Assembly (NCBI GenBank): GCA_014529385.2
Contig: CM043959.1
Coordinates: 61,324,753 to 61,388,752 of the forward strand
Length of the DNA: 64,000 nt
Reading direction: 5' to 3'
Origin: Adiantum capillus-veneris
Lineage: Eukaryota > Streptophyta > Polypodiopsida > Polypodiales > Pteridaceae
The notes beneath the pieces are model-generated. The model was not told the DNA's origin. It did no database searches and worked only from the letters and a program-made list of their open reading frames with translations. Each line of letters begins with the position of its first letter. The stretch's first letter is position 1. A program made the translations under genes and the position numbers. This document shows, piece by piece, positions 10,544 to 21,945 of the stretch.

Positions 10544-11162
10544 ATGGTTAACTCTACGAGGTGAGCTTCTCAGCCTATGGAGGAGCTAAGACACAATGAA
10601 GGGCAATCTCCATATCCACTTCTCTTCACCTCTAATCAACCCAATCACACACACTACGATTGCAAGACGCACACAACACTAATCCTATCATGCAACATAC
10701 TAATCGCAAGCATACACACATAGATCTATCAAGCACCACACTCCAATCAAACCTACATGTACACACAGGAAAAAGAGGGCAATCACACAAGATTAGAGAG
10801 GGATTAACCACTAATTAGTTACGATCTAGTTAATCTAAGCGTCATAGTCAATCATAAGAAGCATGAGATAGGAATAGTGAAAGAGAATGAATCATTGATT
10901 AGTGTTAATCAAGTCTCATGAGCAAGGAGAAGCTCAAGGACTCTATAGCCACACACCTCAAGAGATCTCACCAAAGAGTGCTCTCAAAAAATGAGCTTGA
11001 GAACCCTAATTTAGTTTACACACTACCTTATGTACTTCGGGTAAATATGTGCAATGTCCGGGCGCCCAAGGCCTTCAGGGCTCACCACTTACTGAATCTG
11101 CTACCTAGGCACAGTAACTGTCATATTCTTTACATCTTGGAACTCCCATGGAGCCCGTAACA
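10544..11162 (-). repeat. 5' LTR of element X, fragment 2
   Basis: Continuation of the X LTR after element A. It ends CCCGTAACA, which on the minus strand gives the start TGTTACGGG, mirroring TGTTGGGG at the other end. The short ORF at 10918-11160 is not recognised as a protein. The right limit at 11162 is inferred from the terminal inverted bases only. Confidence 0.55.
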
Positions 11163-11351
11163 CATTAGAAATATTACAATGGCTTGAAATAAATCGAGAA
11201 TTTACAATACATGAACATTGTGAGAAAACGTGCAAAATGTGTAACTCCAAACTTTATTGTTTTTTCTTGTTGATCTTCGATGTGCATCCGTATGTCTTTG
11301 GCAGTTAGCAGCTTCTGTAAACTGACGTTGACTCAGTTAACAAAGGGCCAA

Positions 11352-11657
<306 letters not shown>

Positions 11658-11662
11658 TGATA

Positions 11663-12960
11663 TAGGTGATGCGATGCCGCCATTGGTAGACCAGGATTTT
11701 ACACCATTATATTTGCAGAGGTGCTATGTAGTCTTTATCCATGATTCTTGAAGATTTGGATTGTGAAGGTGATTCACAACTTCCTTAAGACCACAATATT
11801 AGAGTCAAAACTTAAAAGTATCTCACCTACACATGGAAAGCCTCAGTTTGGTGTGGAAGGCAAAGCCTATCAGAGGGCTTGCCTTCTCGCGTGCGGTTGC
11901 CCGTCAAATATGTGGTTCACAAATGCCAAGCTCATCCCAGATGGCTTTGCAAGCTTTTTCCTCTTCCATCTGATTTGTTGGTTTGTGCTCGCTCCATCTT
12001 AAGTGCTCCGACATTTGTGAAAATCTTTAATAGCAAATAGAATCTGTCTAATAAAGGGGAAGAGCTTGCGACGATGAATCTGATCTCCAAACCTCTCTAG
12101 TGCAATTGCACGAATTGGGGAGAGAGCTAGTGAGAATGCTGCGCCCTCCACATTCGGATATAAAGACGTGAAAGAGTTAAGTGGTAAGAGGATACCAGAT
12201 ATTAGTTGAAATTCTATACCAGGGCATAACTGCTTCTTCTGAATTCTGAGATGATGGACTTGGATTTCTTGACATGAGTGCTACCCTATCACGCCTGAGG
12301 AGGCAGCAGGGGTGCCAAGGTAGATGGGATGTTGGGGTACTGAACATGTATAAACTTATGGGAAATTCAATGCACACAAGTCACCCTTACCTTTCATAAA
12401 GGACCAATAAATAGTTTAATTTCACCGATATACTTCAGGACCCTTTTGGTAGCATGGCACATTTTCCAAAACACTGGCCATCTATACACTAACATCTAGA
12501 CACACACTACCAACAGTCCCAATGTTCGGGAAAAACCATTTTTCCAAACATACAAAATTCAATTTGCCAAGAGGAAATTTCACAAGACTAGGCTATTTTT
12601 CGGGTTTTTACACTATTTTTCTCTATTTTGGGGCATAATTTCTCCCTTTTCCCTTGCCCTCAACCAGTATTTTTGACATTGAAAATGGCACAATACTAAG
12701 CTGAGACATATTTTTCCTCAACACTGATTGAGACCTCCAAAGTAAAGAAGATTGCATGCAAGAAATCTGATGAGACCATTTGGAGAAAGTTTGGCTTTTT
12801 GACACATTTATGTAGGCTAGGAATGACAGACATGGCCTCCTACCTAACAATCACAATGCCAAGCAAAGTAAAGCCTTAAATTCAAGTAGAATTTTCCTCC
12901 ACTCGCACCTCAAGTGTCAATTGCAGCCTTTATTTTTTGCCGAGGGTCAGGTGTCCTTAT
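11663..12960. other. No recognisable gene
   Basis: About 1.3 kb with only short frames on both strands (for example 11748-12002 plus and 12177-12377 minus). None carries a motif I know. Probably decayed mobile DNA, judging from its neighbours. Confidence 0.4.
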
Positions 12961-13450
12961 GATTGCGCCATTGAGCTACAAGAAGGCACTCAGTTACCCT
13001 TTGGTCCAACATATAAGCTATCCCAAGATGAGCTTGTAGAGCTTCGAAAGTACATTGATGAAACCTAGACAAGGGCTTTACAACATATCCCAAGTCACCA
13101 ACAATGGAACCAATACTATTGTGAAGAAAAAGGATGGGTCTCTATGGATGTGTGTGGACTACAGAGACTCAAACAAGATTACAATCAAGAACCTCTATCC
13201 TTCACCATTCATTCCAAAAATCCCGGAGAGCCTTGGAAAAGACAAGATATTCACCAAGATTGATCTTCATGGTGCTTATAACCTTGTGAGAATAAGGGAA
13301 GAATACAAATGGAAGAAGACAAATGGAAGACATTGTTTTGGACTAGGTATAGCAATTTCAAGTATGTTGTCCCGCTATTTGGTCTTACAAATGCTCCAGC
13401 CATCTTCCAACACTTGATGAATGATATTTTTAATGATATCTGGATGACTT
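12961..13450 (+). pseudogene. Chromovirus-type Ty3/gypsy reverse transcriptase fragment
   Basis: Translates with two or three frame changes as an RT N-terminal half: DCAIELQEGTQLPFGP, YKLSQDELVELRKYIDE, then [41 protein letters not shown], and finally [18 protein letters not shown]. The order and wording are typical of chromovirus RT. It stops before the catalytic Y-x-D-D block. Frame breaks near 13060 and 13320 mark it as an old relic. It may belong with the integrase tail at 15520-16015, but the strands differ, so at least one rearrangement is needed. Confidence 0.8.
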
Positions 13451-13729
13451 CATTATAATACATCTAAATAATTGTTACAATTGATAACATGTCTGGCCAC
13501 TCAAGACTGAGAGGGTTAGGGCTTCCCGAGCCTAACTCTATCCAACCTACAAATCCTAGCCAAGGGGCCTAAACCCTAGAAAAATCAAAAGAAGAAGTTG
13601 TCACTAACATACAAATCCTCACCGAGTTGCCCAATTATTAAAGTCTTCCCAATTTATGGCACCCCATGGGACGAGGCCTAAAATAAAGCAGGACTCTACA
13701 CTCACACAAGTCTTGCGTAAAATTGATGA

Positions 13730-14261
13730 TGTGTTAGTTGTACAGATGACCCAGAGAACGCACTAACATGTTGACGTAGCAACTTGTACGGATGCTTGTG
13801 TTTTACATTGTTGGCATGGCAGTGGTACGGATTTTCCTATTTTGCATTGGCAACCTGGCAGCTTTTTAGCACCAGCTTTTGGGGGACCAGATGCTTTTAG
13901 ACTCGTGGCTTTGCATGTAACTGCTTTTGAACCTTTAAATTAGACTGTGGTCCTCTTCTCTGGCATTCTAGAGGAAGCAGAAATAGAGCAAGAGTCACAA
14001 CACTTGTACTGTGTTGAAGCCATATAAAGAAATATCGAAATGGACACCGTCTTTAGGGCCAATGCTCTCTTGGAGTGGAACTCTGCCACTTCGTGTCTTG
14101 TGGGCCGTGCATCTCTTTCAGTTGAGTTGTTTTGAAGCGTCTAAAGTATGTTCAGTCTACTCTTCTCCATGATACCGTCATGTGGCACAAGTGTTGAAGT
14201 TTCTGTTTTGTTTGTGCATGTTGCTGAGGATTCATCATCTTGTCAATGCCAAGCCGATCAG
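13730..14261 (+). repeat. LTR end (probable) of an unidentified element
   Basis: Inferred from the primer site that follows. It contains a catataaag TATA-like stretch near 14022 and ends with gatca. The start is uncertain; no second copy is found in the window. Confidence 0.4.
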
Positions 14262-14273
14262 TGGTATCAAAGC
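14262..14273 (+). promoter_or_regulatory. Primer-binding site, initiator tRNA-Met type
   Basis: TGGTATCAAAGC differs by one base from TGGTATCAGAGC, the common plant retrotransposon primer site for initiator Met tRNA. The following 400 bp hold only broken frames. Confidence 0.65.
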
Positions 14274-14764
14274 TTGAGCCCATTCTTCTTCTCAAGAGGA
14301 TCAAGTCAATTTTTTGCAACACACGCTACGGACTCTCAGTAGGAATAAGAGCAAATTCTTGAAACGTTTTGTAGGACAAAGATTCCAGTGGGAATAACAA
14401 TTCCAACAACAATCGATGTGTTGAGGACGAGTCTGATGACTTACTTGATGATTCTCTTGAGGAGGACCATGACATTAGTCCTTCTCTTCATCTAAAGACA
14501 TATGACTTACTTGAGGATTCTCTTGAGGAGGACCAATGACGAGAGTCAAGGAAGTAGAAATATAAAAATAACAAATCTAGAAAAGGCAAAAAGAGCTACC
14601 GACGCTCAGATCTTGACATTACCTTAGCATTCGGCAAACCATGCAAGGCATGTGGACACTCTAATGGCTCACTCAAGTTCTTGGTGGCCTAACGATATTC
14701 CTATTTCCACTGCTCTTGTCATTCCTACTAGAATGATGCACTAGGAATATTTGTACTCGGATGT

Positions 14765-15005
14765 CTCATCCGAGAGGTAAACTCCCCACCTTTGTCCGAT
14801 TGAATTTTCTCCAACACTTTTCTGCTTTTGTTCTCCATGAGTGTACATCAGTTCTTGAAAAGATCAAATGCCTCTGACTTGTGATGTAGAAAATATACCC
14901 AAGTAAAGGGGCTGAATCCTCCATGAGCAACATGAAGTACACAACTCTGCCAAAAGACGGAGACTACATAGGTCCACAAAGGTCGGTGTGAACCATAATT
15001 AAAAT
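14765..15005 (-). pseudogene. Ty1/copia integrase core fragment
   Basis: On the minus strand it reads VHTDLCGPM, a stop, then PSFGR-VVYF; after a frame change FTWVYFLHHKSEAFDLFKN and, past another stop, KIQSDKGGEF. The first Asp (HTDLCGPM) and second Asp (SDKGGEF) of the D,D35E core are both visible. Two stops and one frameshift show it is dead. Not part of element F, which has its own integrase. Confidence 0.75.
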
Positions 15006-15129
15006 TGTAGTAGCTCTACATCTAATGTTCTGAGTGTGTCTTGAGTAGGAGAAGGCGCTTGGTGTTTGATTGTGACACTTGATCATGATGTAAAACTTCA
15101 TACTTGATTAAGAAAACTTGATATGAGGC

Positions 15130-15290
15130 TTGGTTTACAGGATGTTTGCAATGATAAGGCTTGAGTGCAACGATTGCAAGGATAAGGCTTGAGTGTAAGG
15201 TGAGAGCTAAAAGAACTCACAAGACTTCATTGCAAGGATAAGGCTTGAGTGCAAAATGAGAGCTAGAAGAGGACTCGTCTCACAAGAGCT
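15130..15290. repeat. Short tandem repeats with ggataaggcttgagtg
   Basis: The phrase attgcaaggataaggcttga recurs three times with spacers of different length, partly joined to a gagagct-agaag phrase. No coding sense is evident. The motif ggcttgagtg is also seen in the inverted repeat at 20690-20700. Confidence 0.5.
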
Positions 15291-15519
15291 TCACAATTGG
15301 TGCTGGCAAGATTGAGGGGCTTTGTAGCCCAATACCTCTTTTTATACTAAAACCCAAGGTGGTTAAAAACCTTCTAAAACCTTCTAGAATCTTCTAGAAC
15401 CATCTAGATTCTTCCTTCTAAAAGCTTCCAAAATGAACTAGATGTTCGCATCGGTGACATTACCCTCTCCTCTAGTGAGCGGTTTTTCTTTCTTTGTATG
15501 GGAGTAAGTTCTTGATGGA

Positions 15520-16015
15520 GCTCACAAATTTGACAAGTGTTCACTGAAGGTTAGATGTAGGTTCCTATGTTTGATTACTTGCATCATAACCTTTCCAATA
15601 TACAAGGTACTCAAGCCTACGAAATATTTTGGAATCAAGGATTTTCTCCACTTCATATTCTTCGTGACCATCAATTTCTATAGACAATGGTGGCTGGAAA
15701 TATCTACCAAAAATCATGGACTAATGACAAGGCTCCAATACTAAAACATGGAAAACTAGACGGATCGCCATAGATTATGATTTTTGGTGGCTGGAAATAT
15801 CTACCAAAAATCATGGACTAATGACAAGGCTCCAATACTAAAACATGGAAAACTAGATGGATCGCCATAGATTGTGGTAACCAGGGATGATATGTGACTG
15901 GATTCACTCGAACAATCATCTTGAATGGCCCAAGTCTTTGATAATCCAACTTTTGGTAGTGTGAGATGTCACAAAGACAAAAGTTTGCACTTACATACTT
16001 TTTGAGATTATTCAA
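15520..16015 (-). pseudogene. Chromovirus integrase C-terminus with chromodomain
   Basis: Minus-strand frames give the integrase end (YQKLDYQRLGPFKMIVRVNP, then IHLVFHVLVLEP), and after a break a chromodomain: EEYEVEKILDSK, YLVYWKGYDASNQT, stop, EPTSNLQ. The aromatic-cage-like Y and W positions are recognisable. Chromodomains at this spot define chromoviruses and are known to direct insertion into heterochromatin. The Trp before EP has become a stop, and a 97-bp tandem duplication separates the two parts. Confidence 0.82.
15688..15881. repeat. 97-bp tandem duplication in chromovirus relic
   Basis: The block from tggtggctggaaatatctac to ggatcgccatag occurs at 15688 and again at 15785, almost unchanged. 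It lies between the integrase tail and the chromodomain. Confidence 0.85.
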
Positions 16016-16019
16016 TTAT

Positions 16020-16830
16020 ATAACATAGGAATTCACACAGAATAATAATTTAGAAAATAATGCGGAGGGAAGACAACACTAGCGACCAGAAGATGGGCTA
16101 GTCTCTCCCCTTCATGAGATTTTCAATTAATTATCAACTTGACTCTTACAATCACATGAATTGGAACAAGTTGCACCGTTCTCTGTCCCAAAGACTATTT
16201 TGATCCATGAAATGCATGTAAATCATTAGCCTGATGGCTAAAATTTGATATACTTGCAGCCAAAAATGGCTATGTATATTTCATTCTGGATTCCTCCATG
16301 CAGGAACAATCCCTACTATTAACTCCTCGCTTATGGGGTGCTTAAGCGAGGTCACCTTTTGTCACAAAGTGATGACATGGTGTAGAAGGCGAAGACGGAT
16401 TCAGCAGGAAAAAACTATCTCTTGGAAGCCGGCCAGTGGATTGATCACACAATAGTAATTACCACGACAATTACTACAATAACTTCTAGAGACTATAAAT
16501 AGGACCCATTACATTGTAATTGCGTTGCTTGTCTTTTGGTTTCTGACTTCTTAGTTCTCTTGGTTTTAGCCTCCTAAGCAGTTCCTGAGCTACAATCTCT
16601 TTGCTTGTAACTCCACTTTGTAGAAGAGACAACATAACTTACACAATTGCAACAACATCTGTCACCTCCATTTGTTCCAACAAATAGAGATTTACATACC
16701 AAAAAGAGATTTTAATTACAAATATTCACATTTAAGATATAAAAAGAGCTTAGTATTGTTTGGGAGATTTAATTTAAATCATGGGCTTGTTCTCCAAAGA
16801 GATCAGACACACAAAATTTTGAATTGCCAA
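16020..16830 (+). other. LTR-like stretch with TATA box, no gene
   Basis: Contains TATAAATAG at 16494-16502 followed by a T-rich leader-like segment, the usual look of a retroelement LTR promoter. No matching second copy and no primer site were found, so the assignment is weak. The ORF at 16672-16908 has no known motif. Confidence 0.35.
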
Positions 16831-17535
16831 CTAACTCACTTGGACCGGCATTGCCCATCTCTTCTTCGGCCCATACCTTGCCTCGTACCATGCCAACTTT
16901 CTTTCTAGCTCTACTATATGAGCGCGCAACATGGTTGGGGTCTCTCCTTGACTTGCCAAATCCACACCTTAGGTTGCAAGCTGCTCAATGACTGCGGTTT
17001 CTTCGGGCAAATATGTGTAACCTCTCTTGCAAGGAGGGTCTTCTTGATTAGCTTCCCGTGCATGAATCTTCTCGGTTGGGAGCCCTTTTCCAACACCTCT
17101 TGTAGTAGGATGATCGTTCCAATCAACCTTGAGCCGCAATACATAGTAGCAATAGCATTGTTGCACAAAGTAAATTGCCACTTGATTATTATATGGTGGT
17201 GATCTATACACTTGGATAAATCTTGCAAGGATATTTCTTGCGAGGACAATGTGTTGCAATTCTGAAACCTTCAAGGGAGCATAAGCCTTAGCATTTCCAA
17301 TGAATCAAAATAATGTGTTGCGTATGAAGTGATTCGGGCATAGTTGTCTGCATTGCCTGTAATTCACTGGCTCCCCTTGGCGTTCTGATTTGTTTTTTTG
17401 GGTTGCAGCCAAAGTGCTGAGATCTCCTTGAGCCACCCAAATCTCTTCCTCTTTGTAAATTTGTTGAGCCAATGCATGATTAAGCAAAGGATCATTAGGC
17501 TGTTGTACATTTTGGTCGTGAGTAATATCTTCCAT
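16831..17535 (-). pseudogene. Relic of an unknown gene, about 234 codons
   Basis: One minus-strand frame runs from ATG 17535 (MEDITHDQNVQQPND) to a TAG at 16831-16833, with only two stops inside (near 17310 and 16970). Segments on both sides stay in frame and look protein-like: SELQHIVLARNILARFIQVY, AREANQEDPPCKRGY and a C-terminal heptad-like HIVELERKLAWYE. I do not recognise the family. It lies downstream of the kinase relic on the same strand. It could be a host gene, a captured gene fragment, or an accessory ORF of a DNA transposon. Confidence 0.5.
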
Positions 17536-17738
17536 TATTGAAATGCAAAATAATAAACTTTAGTGGGACAGGTTTTAGCAAAGAGATGGTTTAGAGAATT
17601 GAGCGATCCAACTTGAAATACTTTAAAACCTCAACTTCTTGAACTTTAAAGACGTAACTACAAAAGATGATTAAAGATGTAGTTTGAAATATCACCACAC
17701 ATTGCACACCATTAATGCCAAAAAAGTTGATTATTGGT

Positions 17739-19193
17739 TTAATTGTCAATAGGCCTCAAGCCAGATTCAGTTACAATATGGTATCCAACATTATGGCCTC
17801 CATTGAAACAAATGCTTAAATCCCATATCTTAGGTCTATCTAAGGGTTTGGGAGATCTTCCGCTAGCAAGATATTTGTTTACATTTTGCAAAAATTCGTG
17901 CTTAAGAACCTCAATGGGTTATGGAATAAATGCAATCAAGCATCTAAGAATATATGAGACATTATATATATCAGATGCCTTGGTGAATGGAGGAGGATTG
18001 GTGCTGATATTTTTAAGGGCAGTCCATGGATAATAACGCTCGAATTGAGCTCTACATTGAGAGGTGAGATTTGGAAACTTGGAAAATGTTGCCAAAGTGC
18101 TTGATGGTGTACTTTGTCCCCAGTCCGCAATGCCAGCATACACTCCTCGCTCGCCCAAATAAAGTAGAATATTGCTAGTGTGTAGATCACTGTGAATAAA
18201 TTCGTGACTGTGCACAAATTTAATCGTTTGCAGAAGAGCATTGCAGATTGGCAAAATGTTTTCTGTGAATTGCTGTATAGTTCCAGACATGTGTTGGAAC
18301 TCTCTGATTGCAGGCTTGCTTCCATCATGTGATGACATGCCTGAATCCACTGCTCAAGATGGCCGCCATTCCAAAGCTTGAAGGTCAACATAGGTCTTTT
18401 GCTATACCAAACAAGAGCACGGGGCAATATCATGCCACAATGCTGAACAGTTGTAACAGTTTCCTCCTCTAGAATGATCTGTAATATCGGCTTGCTTACT
18501 ATTTGGTCTTTGTATATCTTTGTCGCATAGATAGGATCTTTGAAGAGAGGATGAGCCACTCATACTCTTTCACATTTGCAAAACATCCCTCACCTAATAC
18601 TCCCTAAGTAAGTGTCGGATAGGAGGACACATCATATTATCCATGTTTACAGCTAAGGACCGAGCAGCTGATGGAGGAGGTATATACTCTTCTATCCTAG
18701 GACGTTTTGAAGAGCCTCTGATCTGATCTTTGCTCTTCAATTATGAATGTAGCTATGGTACAAGCTGCATTCGCTCTTTGATTCTAGGTTTGGTTTTGAT
18801 TTTTGGATCAACCATACTTTTAAAACTTCTAGGGACCTGGACTAATAATTGCTTTATTGTGTTATGCATCACTCCATTACTACACATTGCTAGGTCAAAC
18901 AAAACTGGGAATGCACTGCACAGCTTTAGCCAGCACTGTTCCACAAGTTCAATCACAAAATCATTGAAATTTTCCTACAATGGATCCAATGCTCATTGCA
19001 AATGATCATCTGAAGCTCCATACAGAGACAAAATAAGACCATCACTAATAATTTTGCGATGCTGAGGCGTTAACTTTGTCTCTACCATGACTGAATCTTG
19101 AAATACATTAAGGAAATATAAGTAAGGTAAATCCAGAATAGACAAAAATTTGACATATATGATTGTAAATAAATCTAAAACAAAACATTTCAT
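17739..19193 (-). pseudogene. Protein kinase gene relic with unknown N-terminal part
   Basis: Minus strand. The N-terminal part (19193 to about 18600) keeps one frame through several stops: TPQHRKIISDGLILSLYGA, VIELVEQCWLKLC, LKSKDQIRGSSKRPRIEEYI. A kinase domain follows in shifted frames: glycine loop V-L-G-E-G-C-F-A-N-V (about 18575-18600), lysine strand YATKIYK, LTFKLWNGGHLEQW, then after a frameshift near 18350 the catalytic loop H-S-D-L-H-T-S-N, and D-W-G in place of D-F-G. It ends IDN-stop at 17739-17741. Kinase family not resolved. Two frameshifts and several stops: dead. Confidence 0.75.
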
Positions 19194-19310
19194 GGAAAAT
19201 AATAACCTCCAATAATGAAAGATCTAAACATTTCATGGATCATAATAACAACAGTAATGAGAGATAGGATGGTCAAAGCATTCAAGATTGAAGGATGTAA
19301 AATATATATC

Positions 19311-20275
19311 TCCTTCCTGCAGTGCGACACGATGGTCAGCAATAACCAGAGACAAAGAATTCATTCCAATCTCCTTGTAGTGCAAGCGATGGTCAGCAAC
19401 AACCAAGAACGATGGATTTAAAAACTTCAAACCCCTCCCTGCAATGCGACATGGTGGCCATCAACAACCAGAGACGAGGAAGCTATAAAATCCAATCTCC
19501 TTGTAGTGCAACGCGATGGTCAACAACAACCAAGAACAATGGATCTAAAAATCCTAAACCCCTCCCTGCAGTGCAACAAGATGGTCAGGAGCAACCAGAC
19601 ATGAGGAATCTATTGAATCCAATCTCCTTGCAGTGCGACATGATGGTCAGCAACAACCAAGGATGATGGATTTGACAACCCTAAACTCCTCCCTGTAGTG
19701 CGACACGATGGTCAGAAACAACCAAATATGAATCTATTAAATCCAATCTCCTTGCTGTGCGAAGCGATGGTCAGCAGCAACCAAGAACGATGGATTTAAA
19801 AATCCTAAACCCCTCCCTGTAGTGCGACACCATGGTCATAAACAACTAGAGACAAGGAATCTATTAAATGCAATTTCCTTGCAGTGCGACGTGATGGTCA
19901 GTAATAACCAAGGACGATGGATTTGACAACCCTAAATCCCTCCCTGCAGTGCGACACGATGGTCAACAACAACCAAAGACGAGGAATCTATTTTTTAAAA
20001 TACAATCTTCCAATAGTGTGAGGCAATGGTCGGCAATAACTAGGAAGAAAAGATGCAAGATAGCTAATTCCTCCCTGTAGTGTGACTCCGTGGTCAACAA
20101 CAACCAGGGATGGAAAGTCTAATTGTACAACCTAAGCTACTCCCTCCAGTGCGACACGGAGGTCAACAACAATCAAGGACGAAGCATCTAAAGTTTAACC
20201 CCCCTTGCAATGTGTCACGAGGATCAACACAGTCAAGGGCGGGTGTCTAAACTTGAAGACTAACAATGAGGTGTG
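19311..20275. repeat. Tandem array of 62-bp units in 126-bp dimers
   Basis: About 15 units, each starting tcc(c/t)tg(c/t)agtgcgacac followed by gatggtcagcaacaaccaag. Two variants alternate (tccctg and tccttg types), giving a dimer of about 126 bp. Units decay toward the right end. Short ORFs here are repeat shadows. A diverged echo (ggtgtgagcaaagctccac, twice) continues to about 20360. Could be subterminal repeats of a DNA transposon or a minisatellite. Confidence 0.88.
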
Positions 20276-20379
20276 AGCAAAGCTCCACAACAACAGTGCT
20301 AGTAAAAAACAAAATACAAACTAACACTAAGGTGCGAGCAAAGGTCCACAATAACAGCGTTAGCAAATAAATTGCAAGA

Positions 20380-20675
20380 AAAAAAACATAGAAAAAGTAC
20401 AAGAAATATCACCTACTCTATCCGTCTCAATGCAGGTGTGCTCTTCTCACTCTCTACTGCTCTCTCTCTAAAGCTCCAACAAATCTGTCTCTATCTCTCT
20501 CTAGCAATCGCAATCGCAACAATTTGAACAAACTGCCGCGGTGCCTTTTTAATAAGTATAACTATATTTTGATCGAAATATAGTTCGATCGAAATATTCT
20601 TTATTTGGATATGCGCATATAATACGGATATACAACGTATAACTCCGTAATATACGTACAATTTATAACATACGG
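20380..20675 (-). other. AT-rich spacer with short internal repeat, no gene
   Basis: Holds CT-rich runs and a doubled phrase around atatagttcgatcgaaatat at 20565-20600. No coding frame is recognised. It lies between the 62-bp array and inverted repeat copy 2. Confidence 0.35.
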
Positions 20676-20749
20676 AACTCGAATGGACAAGGCTTGAGTG
20701 AGTTCTTACACCCGTCTCATTTCTCATGGGCTCCCTAGTTTTGAGATCA

Positions 20750-20825
<76 letters not shown>

Positions 20826-20955
20826 AGAAGAAGAAGAAGAAGAAGAAGAAGAGTAGTTCTAGAGTAAAACCCCCAATACACCCCACATTAAGGACAACTA
20901 GTATGTGACCCACACATTTCTATGGCAAAGAAGCATGACCTCTATTCTTGTAAAA
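20676..20955 (-). repeat. Inverted repeat copy 2 with (TG)n(AG)n core
   Basis: Reverse-complement match of 11352-11657, from aactcgaatggacaaggctt to tctattcttgtaaa. The microsatellite here is shorter in TG and followed by a GAA run. Point differences are scattered. Confidence 0.7.
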
Positions 20956-21403
20956 TGCTCTTCCCCTCTAAACTCGAAAGATTTAATTCCTTTTTTTGTA
21001 GGTTCAACTATGTGATACCAATTCTACGAGCAATGCCCCATTATTGAGTCAATATGGTAGGGTAGGGGGTATGATAATGCATTGAGATTTATTGAGTGGA
21101 ATCTTGGTAGATCTTTTGGCTCAAGAAAAAAGGGAAAAGTTGAAGGGGAGGTGGTTGGGCATGGCTAGTGGGTTGGTGCATCTAATGCATAACGGGAAGG
21201 TGGAAGCAGATACAGGTGGGGGCACTCTCGTGCTGGTGGCAGGTGGCAAGAGTACAGGAAGCGTAGGAAGGGGTGCCACTAGTGGCCAATGAGGGAGAGC
21301 AAGAGGCTAGCGAGAGGGGAGGAAACAACAAAGAGTTTATTTTTAATGGAATGGCCTACACCCTTGATGACAACCCGAACATGAAAAATTTTTTGCCTAA
21401 TTA
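20956..21403. other. No recognisable gene
   Basis: Short frames only (21092-21292 plus, Gly-rich, no motif). It lies just left of the shared end of the D LTR, and may contain the missing part of that LTR in diverged form. Confidence 0.35.
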
Positions 21404-21755
21404 TCACAGGAAAATACCCACGTTGTGTCCGTACTTCTCCACGTGCAAATATTGACCTTATTCGACCTCCTAATGCCACTATATGCCATCTGACGCACTC
21501 GCTTACCTCATGTCGTCGGCCTGTGGATAGATTTCTCGAGAAGTTTTACGCGCTACCAACTCCTCCTTATTGTAGAAAAAACACACTGGTACTGGTAATA
21601 GTGAAAATCGCTACACTATGTACACCATCTCCTATCTGTACACATGTGGGCCCCACGCAACCACCTGGCTCTGGAAAATGGGCAATCCTTTATTTGATGC
21701 ACCATGCATGTGTATGTACATATGTGCAATCACTTGCTCCAAAAAACTCCTAACA
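21404..21755 (-). repeat. 3' LTR of D (truncated)
   Basis: About 350 bp matching the outer part of 26147-27305 (from attatcacaggaaaa to the end aaaaaactcctaaca). On the minus strand it starts TGTTAGGAG, right after a purine-rich aagggatgggtaaatta. Confidence 0.75.
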
Positions 21756-21945
21756 TAATTTACCCATCCCTTAGCCTGCTAGAGCATTCATGCTCAACAC
21801 CAACAACACTAGTAGATGCTCATTCCACCTGGATCCCACACAAAAACACTTGGCATTCCTTGCATCAAAAGCTTAATCAAGGTTCCACCTGGTTCCCAAG
21901 GAAAACCTATAGAGATACCATATATCAACTTTGCATCAAGAAAAC

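Noticed and set aside
13055-13417. Single intact 120-codon gene
   Set aside because: Only the middle is a true RT frame; both ends are frameshifted out of the chromovirus RT reading.
19311-20275. CRISPR-like array
   Set aside because: Units are contiguous and diverged with no unique spacers, and the context is a plant genome.
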